Assembly: GCA_949291555.1 (NCBI GenBank) | Contig: CASEWE010000002.1 | Coordinates: 124,001-188,000 of the forward strand | From: an uncultured Bacteroidales bacterium | GTDB lineage: Bacteria; Bacteroidota; Bacteroidia; Bacteroidales; P3 | DNA: 64,000 nucleotides | Direction of reading: 5' to 3' | Shown here: piece by piece, positions 18,013 to 26,788 of the stretch | How the letters are laid out: each line of letters begins with the position of its first letter | Position numbering within the stretch: position 1 is the stretch's first letter | The notes under the pieces: model-generated | What the model saw: the letters and a program-made list of their open reading frames with translations, nothing else | What the model was told of the DNA's origin: nothing | Databases searched by the model: none | Made by a program: the position numbers and the translations under genes

Positions 18013-19109
18013 TGGACATTTGGGGTGATAAAATCGTTGCAATGTGTTGAAATTCATCTCTTTGTAAAGATTTTCACTGATATGGTTAAAAAAATGCTTT
18101 TTCTGTGGGTCAAAAAATGTGGTCAGGAATGGCCTGAGAGGCCGCACGCAACGGTATAAATGTAATGACTGCGGACGCCGTTTTGACGGAGGTGTCCGCA
18201 GGGATAAGGCTCAGGTTATAACCGATTATGTGGAGGGCAAACAGACACTGGCGCAGCTTGCTGTCAAGTACGGTGTCAACGAGAAGACTATCCGCCGGGA
18301 TTTGGAGGGCATGCGTTATGTCCATAAGATAGCAAAGTACTGATCCGTGATGCCCTGCGGGGCAATGTCCTATGGCACAAGTATGTCCGTCATGAGACCA
18401 TATCCCAATACATGGAGGGCGTGGAATGGCTGAGGAGCAACGGGTTCAGGATATACGGCGTGGTGATAGACGGGATGAAAGGGCTGCCACAGGCTCTGAA
18501 GCCGCTTCATGTGCAAATGTGCCAGTTCCACCAAATGCTCATTGTCCGCAGGTATCTCACTCAAGACCCTGAGATAGAGGCCTCCAGGGAACTGCTGGTG
18601 CTGGTGAACGGCATTACGGCGACAGACAAGGAGAGTTTCATCGGGGCATTCGGCGAGTGGTACGACAAGTACAGGAATGTGGTCAACGAGAGGGTTCATG
18701 ACGGGAGAATCAAGCGCAGGACACCTCCGTACATGCGTCCTAGACTGCGAAGCGCATATCTGAGCGTCAAGCGCAATATGCCTCTTCTGTGGACTTTCTA
18801 CGACCATCCGGAGACCGGTCTCCCGAACACCAACAACGCTCTTGAGGGGTTCTTCTCCGACCTTAAGACAAAAGTCAGGGTTCATAGCGGAATCAGCAAA
18901 GAACACAGGAAGAAACTGTTGGACGAATACATCAGAAGACATTACTGACACCGGCATCGCCGCCGGAATATACGACCTCCGGCGGCTAAAGTTCAAGCAA
19001 TGCGCCGAGCTCGTTAGGGAGGCCCGCTCCATGCTTGACTTTTGCCGTTCCATCACCCCAAATGTCCACCCTCGATTTTTTCAACTCATTTCATCACCCC
19101 AAATGTCCA
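18013..19109 (+). mobile_element. Degenerate IS256-like (variant Zn-binding type) insertion sequence
   Basis: A 17-bp inverted repeat TGGACATTTGGGGTGAT bounds the element (18013-18029 and, inverted, 19093-19109). A second copy of the right-end repeat lies 41 bp further in (19052-19068). Base composition is visibly less GC-rich than the surroundings. It splits a lipoprotein gene. No target-site duplication is recognisable at the flanks, so flanking sequence may have been lost after insertion. The transposase inside is broken, so the copy could move only if helped in trans. Confidence 0.85.
18082..18948 (+). pseudogene. Transposase pseudogene, IS256 variant Zn-binding type
   Basis: Two lesions are visible. 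(1) ATG GTT is followed by seven A's (18088-18094); with six the frame would read MVKKCFFCGSKNVVRNGLRG and join the downstream frame with its zinc-binding CxxC...CxxC (KCNDCGRRF) and HTH. (2) That frame stops at 18343 after YVHKIAKY, and the catalytic part resumes in another frame as LIRDALRGNVLWHKYVR and runs to 18948. From memory of the family, the missing piece between these would carry the first catalytic aspartate. The rest (VVIDGMKGLPQAL, QMCQFHQMLIVRRYL, PNTNNALEGFFSDLKTK) is intact and includes the other acidic motifs. Confidence 0.82.
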
Positions 19110-19289
19110 AGTGACCGAAAAATCCACATCGAAAACCACGCCCTGCACCCGATCGCGTTCCTCGACAGGCGGGTACGAATCCGGGTCGTCTTTGCAGGAA
19201 AACAGGCTCAAGGCGCAAAAAACCGCACCCGAAAAAGAGAGGGCCCGCATTACCGGGAAGCGGCTGCTGTCACTGAATCCGAATTTCAT
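19110..19289 (-). pseudogene. N-terminal fragment of the IS-interrupted lipoprotein
   Basis: 60 codons from ATG 19289 up to the IS end: MKFGFSDSSRFPVMRALSF then a hydrophobic stretch ending in the lipobox LFSC, then KDDPDSYPPVEERDRVQG and DVDFSVT. A lipoprotein anchored by that cysteine is implied. The frame continues a few residues into the inverted repeat. An internal ATG (MRALSF) is an alternative start. Its C-terminal half is at 17538-18011. Confidence 0.72.
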
Positions 19290-19458
19290 TTTTTCCTGTG
19301 TGCGTTCCTTTCTCCCGCGGTTCCGCCTTCCTTGCCCGGAAAAGACCTGCAGGCGCTTCCTTTCCGGCGCTTCTCCGCTACGGGCTGCAATCCTTTTCCG
19401 GAACAGCCTCGCCATCCCGTTGCCGCCCGGCCCGCAGCAAAGCTCCCGTTCCGGCCGC

Positions 19459-21804
19459 TTACGGCCTTACCACCATCTTCTTGATGCCGTACTGCCGCCC
19501 GTTGCTTGCCCTGACCACATACACGCCCGGATTGGGCAAATACAATTCGACCGAACCGGAAACCTCGGGCAGGTATTTCTGCCGGATGCCGGTCAACGAA
19601 AAGATTTCCACCCGGCAAGGAGCGGGCAGTTCCAAGGTGAAGGAACCGTTATTGGGGTTGGGATAAAGTTCGAACGCAAATTCCCGCAAGAGCCCGGAAG
19701 CCAAGGTGTCGGGGCCGGGTTCGGAACCTTTCACGGAAAAGCCTACCGAAGCCTCGTCGAGGCATCTCCCTTCTTTCCAAAGGGAAAGTTCCAAGAAATA
19801 GGCCTTGCCGTTTTCGAGTTCCATTTCCGGCAAACGGAAATTCCCATCTTCCACGCTCGCATCCTGGCTGTTCTCCAGCCGAATCCGGGCGGAAAGGGTC
19901 GTTTCGAGCAATTCTTCGGCCTGAAGGGGCGAAACAATCGTTACCGTGTTCCAATACGGCAAGGTGTCGGGCCCGGGCTCCGGTTCAGGCTCCGGTTCCG
20001 GGCCGGGATTTTCGGCCGTGGCTTCCACTTTCCCGATGAATGCCCGCTTCCCGCCTTGGGCGGAAATCGTCAAGGAAACGGTTCCGGAACCGTTCTTGGG
20101 AGAGAGGGAAAAAGGTTCGAGCGCTTCATACTGGCCGGACCCCAGCTCGTTTTTAGACTGGGTGAAGACTACCGGCTGCTCCTCGACGGTGCATTCCAGG
20201 CAAAGCAGCTTGCATTCCAGCTCCTCCTGACTCCAGCCTTTTCCCTCTATCGTAACCGAAAACGGGCCGGAAACCGAAAAAGGAGCCAGATGGACTTGGC
20301 CGGCCTTGCTGCCGGAAGCAAGCCTCACTCCGCTTTCCACGGCAAAAACAGAGCCCTCGAAAGATTCGACCCCGGCGCAAAGGGTTTCATCGGCCTGCGT
20401 CCCGGAATTGTCCGCGCCTTCCAGGTTCTCGAAATCCTCGCGCAGGAGCAGTACCGTTTCCCCGGCTTCGGTTTTCCCGGCTCCGGCTATCCCGAACCCG
20501 GTTTTCCCGGCTCCGGCCTGCGGCATGCTCACATGAAGGGTATCGGCTTTCAGCACCTTGCCTTCAGCGTCCTTGTACGCGTAAGGCAAGGAAAGGGCTA
20601 TCCGGCCGGTATCGGGATCCGGGTCGGGGTCGGGCAGCATGGAAAGGGTATCGAGGATATGGAACTCGGAACGGGAACGGGCTTGAAGCGCGTTGTCGGC
20701 AAGCAAGGAAACCTCCAAGGAATAGCGGGCATCGTAACCCAAACGGACTTCCTTCAGCGAATAAACGCCGGAGGGCTCTCCTTCCAAAGTGCCGGAAACG
20801 CTTACTTTCCCCTCCACCAAGTCGCTGTAAAGGGTATCGGCATCGGCCGGGAAAAGAATGTCGAGAATCAGGGATTTGGCTTGGTCTTCCGATAAAACCA
20901 TTTCCAAGGTATCGCTGAAAAGCACCGTCCCGGCGGCATTGCTGTAGGCATAGGGCAAGGCATACTCCTTTTGCCCGGGAAGCGGGTCCTGCCCGAACGG
21001 GACGGGGTCGTCGCCCCAAATCTTCCCGACCAGCTCAGGATGGTCGATGAACGGGTTGCGGTTGCCTTGCTCGTAATAGACAGCATCGTTCCGCTCCGTT
21101 TCCTTGGCACTCACGGGGTCTTGCTCGTGCCATTCGAGCAGCAAGTCCACCACCCAGTCGTCGAAGGCCTGGTCGGACGTGCCGTTGCAAATCGGGCAAG
21201 CGCTCCAATTGGCAATCCGGTTCTGGTAGCAAGTGGCCATGTAGAAATATGTACGGGCGAAATCGCCTTTGTACTCGTCGAGCGGCTCGAACACCGTCCC
21301 GCTGTAACCGGGCGTGCTGTTGGGGCCTCGCTTGCACCCGCTGGCGCTTTCCCAGTCGGGATTGTCCACTTCGCCGAAGGGATGGTTCCCGCGCATCCCG
21401 TTCACTTTGCCATCGGTGGGATAGAGGTGGAAAAGGTCGGAATACATGGGGCTGGCATCGTCGAACCAGCTTTTGGGAAAGGAGTGCTCGCGGTTGTAGC
21501 AGTCGCATTCGTCCTTGTAGTTCCCGCACTGGTCGGAGCCGAACTCGAAACCGCAATCGGCATACATGTCCCAGACTTGCCCGTCCGGGGTGGCATCGGT
21601 CTGCCGGAACGCGCTCCAAAGACCGTCGTAACTGGTTACATCGGGATTCCCGATAATCTGGAAAAGGGCGGTTTTCAATTCGTAGCCGCTCTTGCCGTAA
21701 GCGCTTTCGTAATAGCCTTCGGGCTCGGCCGAAAAACCGGGCAAGGCCAGCAGGAAGCCAAGGCCCGAAATCCATTTTTTTGAAAAGGAAATGCTTGTTC
21801 TCAT
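19459..21804 (-). CDS. Secreted endonuclease I with T9SS sorting domain
   Basis: 781 residues. Signal peptide (ISGLGFLLALPGFSA); residues ~30-290 are an endonuclease I (EndA/NucM) domain with the NREHSFPKSWF histidine motif, DLFHLYPTDG and a GDFARTYFYMA segment. Middle residues ~290-690 hold beta-rich repeated modules, among them two 'PYAYxxAxGxVLxxDTLxxxx' repeats and acidic Glu/Pro linkers. The last ~80 residues are a T9SS type A sorting domain (LYPNPNNGSFTLELP, GVYVVRA, VVRP end). It should be exported across the outer membrane and degrade DNA or RNA outside the cell. It has no obvious promoter; two 25-bp imperfect repeats lie directly upstream. Confidence 0.9.
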   Translation of the reverse strand: MRTSISFSKKWISGLGFLLALPGFSAEPEGYYESAYGKSGYELKTALFQIIGNPDVTSYDGLWSAFRQTDATPDGQVWDMYADCGFEFGSDQCGNYKDECDCYNREHSFPKSWFDDASPMYSDLFHLYPTDGKVNGMRGNHPFGEVDNPDWESASGCKRGPNSTPGYSGTVFEPLDEYKGDFARTYFYMATCYQNRIANWSACPICNGTSDQAFDDWVVDLLLEWHEQDPVSAKETERNDAVYYEQGNRNPFIDHPELVGKIWGDDPVPFGQDPLPGQKEYALPYAYSNAAGTVLFSDTLEMVLSEDQAKSLILDILFPADADTLYSDLVEGKVSVSGTLEGEPSGVYSLKEVRLGYDARYSLEVSLLADNALQARSRSEFHILDTLSMLPDPDPDPDTGRIALSLPYAYKDAEGKVLKADTLHVSMPQAGAGKTGFGIAGAGKTEAGETVLLLREDFENLEGADNSGTQADETLCAGVESFEGSVFAVESGVRLASGSKAGQVHLAPFSVSGPFSVTIEGKGWSQEELECKLLCLECTVEEQPVVFTQSKNELGSGQYEALEPFSLSPKNGSGTVSLTISAQGGKRAFIGKVEATAENPGPEPEPEPEPGPDTLPYWNTVTIVSPLQAEELLETTLSARIRLENSQDASVEDGNFRLPEMELENGKAYFLELSLWKEGRCLDEASVGFSVKGSEPGPDTLASGLLREFAFELYPNPNNGSFTLELPAPCRVEIFSLTGIRQKYLPEVSGSVELYLPNPGVYVVRASNGRQYGIKKMVVRP

Positions 21805-22363
21805 AAATCTACCGCTGATTTGTTTCTCTCAAAGCGGCACAGACCCTGTGCGGCAGCATCGCCTCGGTCTATACCGCCGATTTGTCTCTTTCAAAGCCCG
21901 GACGCGAGCAACGGAACGGGCAACGTTTCGCGTACCGGCCGCCAATTCCCCTCTTCCAAAGCCCCCGGACGCGAGGCAAGAGGGCCTCATCCGGGGATTT
22001 CCGGGGAAATGCCGGAAAAGCGCAGCAAAATTACGACAACTATTCCGGCCAACGGCCCTTTTCTGCCGAAAACATCCTTCCCCGCCGAAAACCGGCATCC
22101 GGAGGAAACGGATCCGGAAACTTGCAACAATATGAACCATTAAAAATTATCATGAAATATTCAAAAACCAGAATCCCGGAAGCAGTTCCTGCACCGGCAA
22201 TTCTCCGGGAACAAGCCGAAGACGGCCTTCAAGACCTTGCCGATTTCGAAAGAATCCAGGGAACACCCGGGAACGGACCGAAGGTCCCCGCAACCGGACT
22301 TCCGGGCCGCGGGAACCAGAAACCATCCGAACGAAACGGAAAAAAGAATCCCTCCCGGCAACA
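21805..22363. other. Gene-free region upstream of the nuclease gene
   Basis: No protein is supported here. It holds an imperfect 25-bp direct repeat (see 21810-21906) and CAAAATTA at 22026-22033, which on the minus strand is a TAATTTTG -7 element without a matching -33 box and could start a ~215-nt leader for the nuclease gene. Confidence 0.5.
21810..21906. repeat. Imperfect 25-bp direct repeat upstream of the nuclease gene
   Basis: Copy 1 at 21810-21834 and copy 2 at 21882-21906, 72 bp apart, differ at 3 positions (TACCGCTGATTTGTTTCTCT... versus TACCGCCGATTTGTCTCTTT...), both ending CAAAG. Copy 1 lies 6 bases before the start codon of the gene on the minus strand. This could be a repeated operator or a duplicated leader. 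Confidence 0.7.
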
Positions 22364-22403
22364 AAAAAAGCCATGCCAGGAAGCTTCCTGGCATGGCTTT
22401 TTT
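22364..22403. terminator. Terminator, 20-bp perfect palindrome
   Basis: Arms 22364-22383 and 22384-22403 are exact reverse complements, with six A's on the left and six T's on the right and AAGCTT at the centre. It lies 64 nt past the stop of the lamin-tail protein gene (minus strand) and separates it from the nuclease gene. Confidence 0.85.
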
Positions 22404-22466
22404 ACCGGAAACAGGGGCGTTGCGTTCCGGCTGTCCCCCTGCAAGAATCCGGTTATTCCGAACGCT

Positions 22467-24161
22467 TTATTTCAAAACCACCTTGGTCCTGGAAACGCCT
22501 TCGGCCGTTTGGATTTCAAGCACGTAAACCCCTTTGGCCAGCTTCGACATATCCAAAGCGGCTTGGCCGGAAAGGGCCTTGAGGCTCATCACCTCCATGC
22601 CGCTGATGCCGTACACGCGGACATCGTAGCGGTCGGCTTCCACATTGAGGTTGAGCTGTCCGGCAGTCGGGTTGGGATAGGCCGAGAAGCGCACGGCTTG
22701 AACGCCTTCAACCGCATTTTCCTTGGGGAAGATGTCGGCGGCCGAACGCGGGGAAATCTGGTTGTTGCCCTTGTAGATGGTTATGAAGCCGATGATGGTA
22801 CCTTTCCCTTCGGGAATTTCCATGCCGATGAAGTCGGCCGTCTTGTCGGTCTGCGTATAGAAGTCGATGGTGTTGTCGGCATCTTCTATCTGGTAGGTCT
22901 TGGAAGCCTGGAAGGTGGTTTCTTCGCTTTCCACGAAGTTCACGTTTTCGAAGCGAACCAAAGCGCTATGATAGAGGTTGTTGCCCAACACATCGCCGAT
23001 CGCGGCCGTGCTGATTACCGGTTCGACTTTTTCGCCCGTAGGCTTTACGGAAGCGCTATCGAGGAACTGCATTTCGAACAAGTCGTTGTAAATGGTCAAG
23101 CTGCCGGTAGCCCCTTGCACCACATCGCCCACGGAGGCTTCCCCGTCGATAGCCGTTTCAGCCTTGTCGTACAAAACGAAGGAATGCCCTTCGGTCGTTT
23201 CGCAATCCTTGTCCTGAACGTAGATGTTCACGCCGTTGCGGTGGGTGATGACCAGTTCTCCGGTAATGCGGTATTTCTGGGCATCCACGTAGCTTTCGCG
23301 CAGCTGGAGCAGTTCGGCGATATCGGCCACTTCGACGTAGGCGAAGTAGAACGTGTGCGCGAGGTTGTCCGTGGCGTTCCCGTAAATGTCTTCAACCCGG
23401 TTGATGGTCAAGGTGTACTGCTTGCCGGGTTCCATTTCCGAGGTGGTAAGCGTGACGGTCTTGGAGTCTTCCCCTAAGACGGCCGCGTTCACGGTCACGC
23501 CGTTGTCGAGCGTGTAGTTGGCAGCTGTCCCGGCCGAAACGGCTTCGACGATTTCATCGAAATGGATTTCGACCGAAACAAGATCGAGCTGGGTGGTTAC
23601 CAGGTAGTCGATGGCGGGAGCCTCGTTGTCGGGGAGGCAATGCTCGCCCAGGCCGGAATAGTCGTCAATGTCCAGCTCCTCCCAATCGGTCGCGTTGTAG
23701 GTTGTCGAAGGCCCGAAACCGCATTTGCGGCGCAAGGTGCAGTCCTCGCCCCAGATTGCCGGATCGTCTTCATTGCCCACGATATCGATCAGGGTCCCGT
23801 TCTTGAACAGGCCCACGGCATCGTTCCCGTTGAAGTTCATGCTGCCGGAAGTCAGATCGGCCATGGCCAGAAGTTCCTCGTTGGCTTGGTTGTTCACCAC
23901 GATATACACTTCCCCGTTGGCCAAGGTGCCTTTCAGTTCGGCCTTGTCCACGAATTCGCCGGCACCGTTGCGTTGTTTTTGCAGGGTGTAGGCCGAGAGG
24001 TCCACATCGGCCCCTGTCCCGTTGTAAATTTCGATAGCCTTGTTGTTGCTCGACCCTTCCACGTATTCCGAAATGATAAGATCGGAATAGGAGGTTTCCT
24101 GGGCTAACGCCAAGCCTGTTCCCAAAACAAGCCCGGCCACACTCATCATGAACTTTTTCAT
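22467..24161 (-). CDS. Lamin-tail-domain secreted protein with T9SS sorting domain
   Basis: 564 residues. Signal peptide (SVAGLVLGTGLALAQ), then a lamin-tail domain at ~22-160 (SDLIISEYVEGSSNNKAIEIYN, NGTLIDIVGN). Residues ~180-270 resemble a Bacterial Ig-like fold (YTLDNGVTVNAAVL) and ~275-470 a DUF5689/OB-like beta region. The C-terminal ~75 residues are a T9SS type A sorting domain (RFSAYPNPTAGQLNLNVEADR, KGVYVLEIQTAEG, TKVVLK). It is an extracellular or surface-anchored protein with no catalytic motif visible; lamin-tail domains often accompany nucleases, and the neighbour downstream is one. It has its own promoter and terminator. Confidence 0.88.
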   Translation of the reverse strand: MKKFMMSVAGLVLGTGLALAQETSYSDLIISEYVEGSSNNKAIEIYNGTGADVDLSAYTLQKQRNGAGEFVDKAELKGTLANGEVYIVVNNQANEELLAMADLTSGSMNFNGNDAVGLFKNGTLIDIVGNEDDPAIWGEDCTLRRKCGFGPSTTYNATDWEELDIDDYSGLGEHCLPDNEAPAIDYLVTTQLDLVSVEIHFDEIVEAVSAGTAANYTLDNGVTVNAAVLGEDSKTVTLTTSEMEPGKQYTLTINRVEDIYGNATDNLAHTFYFAYVEVADIAELLQLRESYVDAQKYRITGELVITHRNGVNIYVQDKDCETTEGHSFVLYDKAETAIDGEASVGDVVQGATGSLTIYNDLFEMQFLDSASVKPTGEKVEPVISTAAIGDVLGNNLYHSALVRFENVNFVESEETTFQASKTYQIEDADNTIDFYTQTDKTADFIGMEIPEGKGTIIGFITIYKGNNQISPRSAADIFPKENAVEGVQAVRFSAYPNPTAGQLNLNVEADRYDVRVYGISGMEVMSLKALSGQAALDMSKLAKGVYVLEIQTAEGVSRTKVVLK

Positions 24162-24466
24162 ACCCGTAAGATTTTGGTTGTTCAGAATTTCTTCGTTTTT
24201 GTATTCTGTTCTGTCTTGTATCCTGTCCTGTCGTTTCGTTCCTTTTCTGCTATCCCTGCTTTCCGGCGGCTGTCCGTGTGTCCCGGCGGCTGCCTTTGCC
24301 CCCCGTATGGCCCGTTGCCGGATCGCCGGGATGCCTCTTTTCTTGATGGAAACCCGTCCCGGCCGGAAAACCGGCGCAAAAATACATATCTTTTCCCGCC
24401 CGCCTCGATGGCTTCATAAAAATTTAATCCGGTCCTTGGACTGTTCAAAGCGGGAGATACGGAATA
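24162..24466 (-). other. Long predicted 5' leader of the lamin-tail protein gene
   Basis: If the promoter at 24467-24497 is the active one, about 300 nt of untranslated leader precede the ATG at 24161. I see no gene here and no riboswitch class that I recognise; the part next to the start codon is pyrimidine-rich on the plus strand, so purine-rich in the RNA. Confidence 0.45.
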
Positions 24467-24497
24467 CAAAAGTAGTGAAAGGCGAGCGCAGCGCAAA
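24467..24497 (-). promoter_or_regulatory. Promoter for the lamin-tail protein gene
   Basis: On the minus strand TTTG (24497-24494), 19-nt spacer, TACTTTTG (24474-24467). The spacer reads, on the plus strand, GTGAAAGGCGAGCGCAGCG, and shares GTGAAAGGCGAGCGC with the sequence next to the -7-like boxes in the 17.2-kb tandem repeat, pointing to a recurring promoter module. Confidence 0.7.
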
Positions 24498-24515
24498 AAA
24501 GTTGCTTGTTTTGCC

Positions 24516-25448
24516 TTAGCGGGCCGCATCCAGTTTTCCTCTTCCGCCTTTCCTTTCCTCTTGCCAGAGTCGCAAGGCCTCCTGCACTTTCTCTTCCAAG
24601 CCGAGCGTTCCATCCACCCAGTGGATGGCATACCCTTCCCGCTCCATTTTCCGGAACCAGGTACGCTGCCGCTTGGCGAACTGGCAAATGGCATGGTAAA
24701 GTTCCTGCACCATTTCCTCGTACCTGCAACGGCCGGCAAGATACCAGGCCAAATACTTGTACTCCAAGCCGTAATAGACAAGCTGCTCGCTCCGAAGCCC
24801 GCTCGAAAGCAGGTTTTCCGCCTCCTGCACCATGCCTTGGGCCAAGCGTTCCTCCAAGCGCGCCCGTATGCGCTCCCGCAAGACCTCGGCTTCGAACCGG
24901 ATTCCGACAATCAGCGGGCAAGGCATGCTCCTTTCCGGCGCGGGATGGGCGCGTTCGAAGAAAAGGATTTCCAGCGCCCGCAGGCAGCGGTCGCGGGTTT
25001 CGGTATCGGTATGGTTGTGCAAAGGGCCGAACGAAGCGAGCAATTCCGCCAGCTCGTCATCGCTCCTGGAAGAAAGCTTCTGCCGCAAGACGGGGTCGCA
25101 AGGCACTTCGCGAAAGGTTTTCCGGCCCAGCGCGGCGGTGAGGTAAAGCCCGCTTCCCCCGCATAAGATGGGAAGTTTCCCGCGATGGCAGATATCGGCG
25201 TAGGCAGCATCGAAATCCCGCTGGTAACGGAAAATGTTGTATTCTTCACCGGCCTGGGCCACATCTATTATATGGCAGGCAACCGGTTCCCCGCCGGTAC
25301 GGTATTCGTCCCGATCCTTGCCCGTACCGATGTCCATGCCCCGGTAGACTTGCCGGGAATCGGCACTGATCACTTCCCCGTCCAAGGCGCGGGCCAAGGC
25401 TACGGCCAAGGCGGTCTTCCCGCTGGCAGTAGGCCCCAGAATCGTCAT
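24516..25448 (-). CDS. miaA: tRNA dimethylallyltransferase
   Basis: MiaA adds a dimethylallyl group to A37 of tRNAs reading UNN codons. P-loop GPTASGKT lies at residue ~5, followed by the DSRQVYRGMDIGTGK signature, and CGGSGLYL and QFAKRQRTWF further on. I place the start at 25448 (310 residues, MTILGPTASGKT), where the ATG overlaps the stop of the preceding gene as TGATG, a sign of translational coupling; an ATG at 25478 would add ten residues that the family lacks. Last gene of the leftward run from serS. Confidence 0.93.
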   Translation of the reverse strand: MTILGPTASGKTALAVALARALDGEVISADSRQVYRGMDIGTGKDRDEYRTGGEPVACHIIDVAQAGEEYNIFRYQRDFDAAYADICHRGKLPILCGGSGLYLTAALGRKTFREVPCDPVLRQKLSSRSDDELAELLASFGPLHNHTDTETRDRCLRALEILFFERAHPAPERSMPCPLIVGIRFEAEVLRERIRARLEERLAQGMVQEAENLLSSGLRSEQLVYYGLEYKYLAWYLAGRCRYEEMVQELYHAICQFAKRQRTWFRKMEREGYAIHWVDGTLGLEEKVQEALRLWQEERKGGRGKLDAAR

Positions 25449-26767
25449 CAAGGGAGCAAGGCTTGTTTCTCCAACCATCGGTATTCGGATAAATGCAAAA
25501 AGTCGCGCAGGCTTTGCCAGTCTTGCAAAGATAAGTCCGGCAGCCCTTTTATGGAAGCATCGGAAACGAGGGCTTCCATGCGGGCGGCAAACCGGCTTCC
25601 CGGCTCGCTATCCTCGTTCCAACCGGCGCTCGCAGGAGAGGAAAAAAGCAGGAAAGAAACCAGTTCGCGCAAGTTTTCCCAGTCCTGGCGGTCGTCTTGC
25701 CGGTAGGAGGCTTTGAGGAACTGAAGGCTCCGCAGGGCATCGAATTTCCCGATGCAGGTCTTGACGAACTGCCGGGCATTCTCTCCGGCATGGCGGCGCG
25801 GCTTCTCCCACCAAAGCGGCCCGAACGCGGCTTGCCAGAAATCCAAGCGGCTGTCGGGAACCCCGCTCCGGAACAAGCCGGGCAAAGCCGAATAAGCATC
25901 CTGCATGCGGGAAAACAACCGGTACGGGTAAAACGGATACGATTCCCAATGCCCTTCCAAGCCTTTGCCGAGCGCCGGCCCGGTACCGAAAAAAACCCGG
26001 GAACTGAGCCGGCAGGCAGGATGCGAAAGAGCGGGGCTGTAACGGATCAACGGGCCGTATTTGGAGAGTTTCTGCAGGAAATAAAAATCTTCCCCGCTCT
26101 TGAAGGGCGTGATGCCGCCTATTCTCCGGTATGCCTCCAAGGTGCAAGCCATCGACGATCCCACGGCCGTGAAAGCATAGGGATGGCCTGAACGCAACAG
26201 GTTGAGCGCGTAGGCTTTCATGTAGCTTTCATAGCGCAGCATGGCCAAGGCCAGGCTTGCCGGCGCGCCGGCGGTTTCATGGTAATAGGGATTGGCCAAG
26301 CCGACGGCTTGGGGGTAAACGGAAAACTGCTTTTGGATGGACTCCAAATAATTTTCCGGGTATCGGGTATCGGCATCCATGCAGACCAGAATGGCCCGCC
26401 GCAGGTCTTCGCCCTTTTGCCGGGCAACTTCCAAAGCCCTGTCCATGACGGTCTTCCGCGCCCAACCCACGCCGAAATGCCGGGAATCCCATGCTTTGCC
26501 GGGACGAAAGCGGTCTATGATTTCCAAGGCGTACGGGAAAGGCTTTTCGGCCTGCATGGCGGAAATCCGGCGGAACGTTTCCTGGTTGCTTTCCGCAATG
26601 CGGGCATGTTCGCGGTCCCCGTCGTGGAGATAGGATTCGGGCTGGTTGATGCAAACCCCTACCCAAGCGGGCAACCGGCTTTGATCCGCTATGTCGGAAA
26701 GTGTCCGGGCCAGGCCGGGTTCGTCCATGGCCGGAATGGCAACGTAAAGCATGGAGGAGTCTTGCAT
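25448..26767 (-). CDS. Family 2-type glycosyltransferase
   Basis: 439 residues. The N-terminus reads LYVAIPAMDEPGLARTLSDI, the nucleotide-sugar-binding start of GT-A fold enzymes, with ILVCMDADTRYPENYLESI supplying the metal-binding DxD and GGITPFKSGEDFYFLQKL the acceptor-side ED motif. No membrane segment is obvious, so it is probably cytoplasmic. The substrate is unknown. It lies 21 nt after rsmA and its stop overlaps the start of miaA, so it belongs to the same transcript; this neighbourhood gives no clue to a pathway. Confidence 0.8.
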   Translation of the reverse strand: MQDSSMLYVAIPAMDEPGLARTLSDIADQSRLPAWVGVCINQPESYLHDGDREHARIAESNQETFRRISAMQAEKPFPYALEIIDRFRPGKAWDSRHFGVGWARKTVMDRALEVARQKGEDLRRAILVCMDADTRYPENYLESIQKQFSVYPQAVGLANPYYHETAGAPASLALAMLRYESYMKAYALNLLRSGHPYAFTAVGSSMACTLEAYRRIGGITPFKSGEDFYFLQKLSKYGPLIRYSPALSHPACRLSSRVFFGTGPALGKGLEGHWESYPFYPYRLFSRMQDAYSALPGLFRSGVPDSRLDFWQAAFGPLWWEKPRRHAGENARQFVKTCIGKFDALRSLQFLKASYRQDDRQDWENLRELVSFLLFSSPASAGWNEDSEPGSRFAARMEALVSDASIKGLPDLSLQDWQSLRDFLHLSEYRWLEKQALLP

Positions 26768-26788
26768 CGGGTCCTTCTTTTGCGGTTT

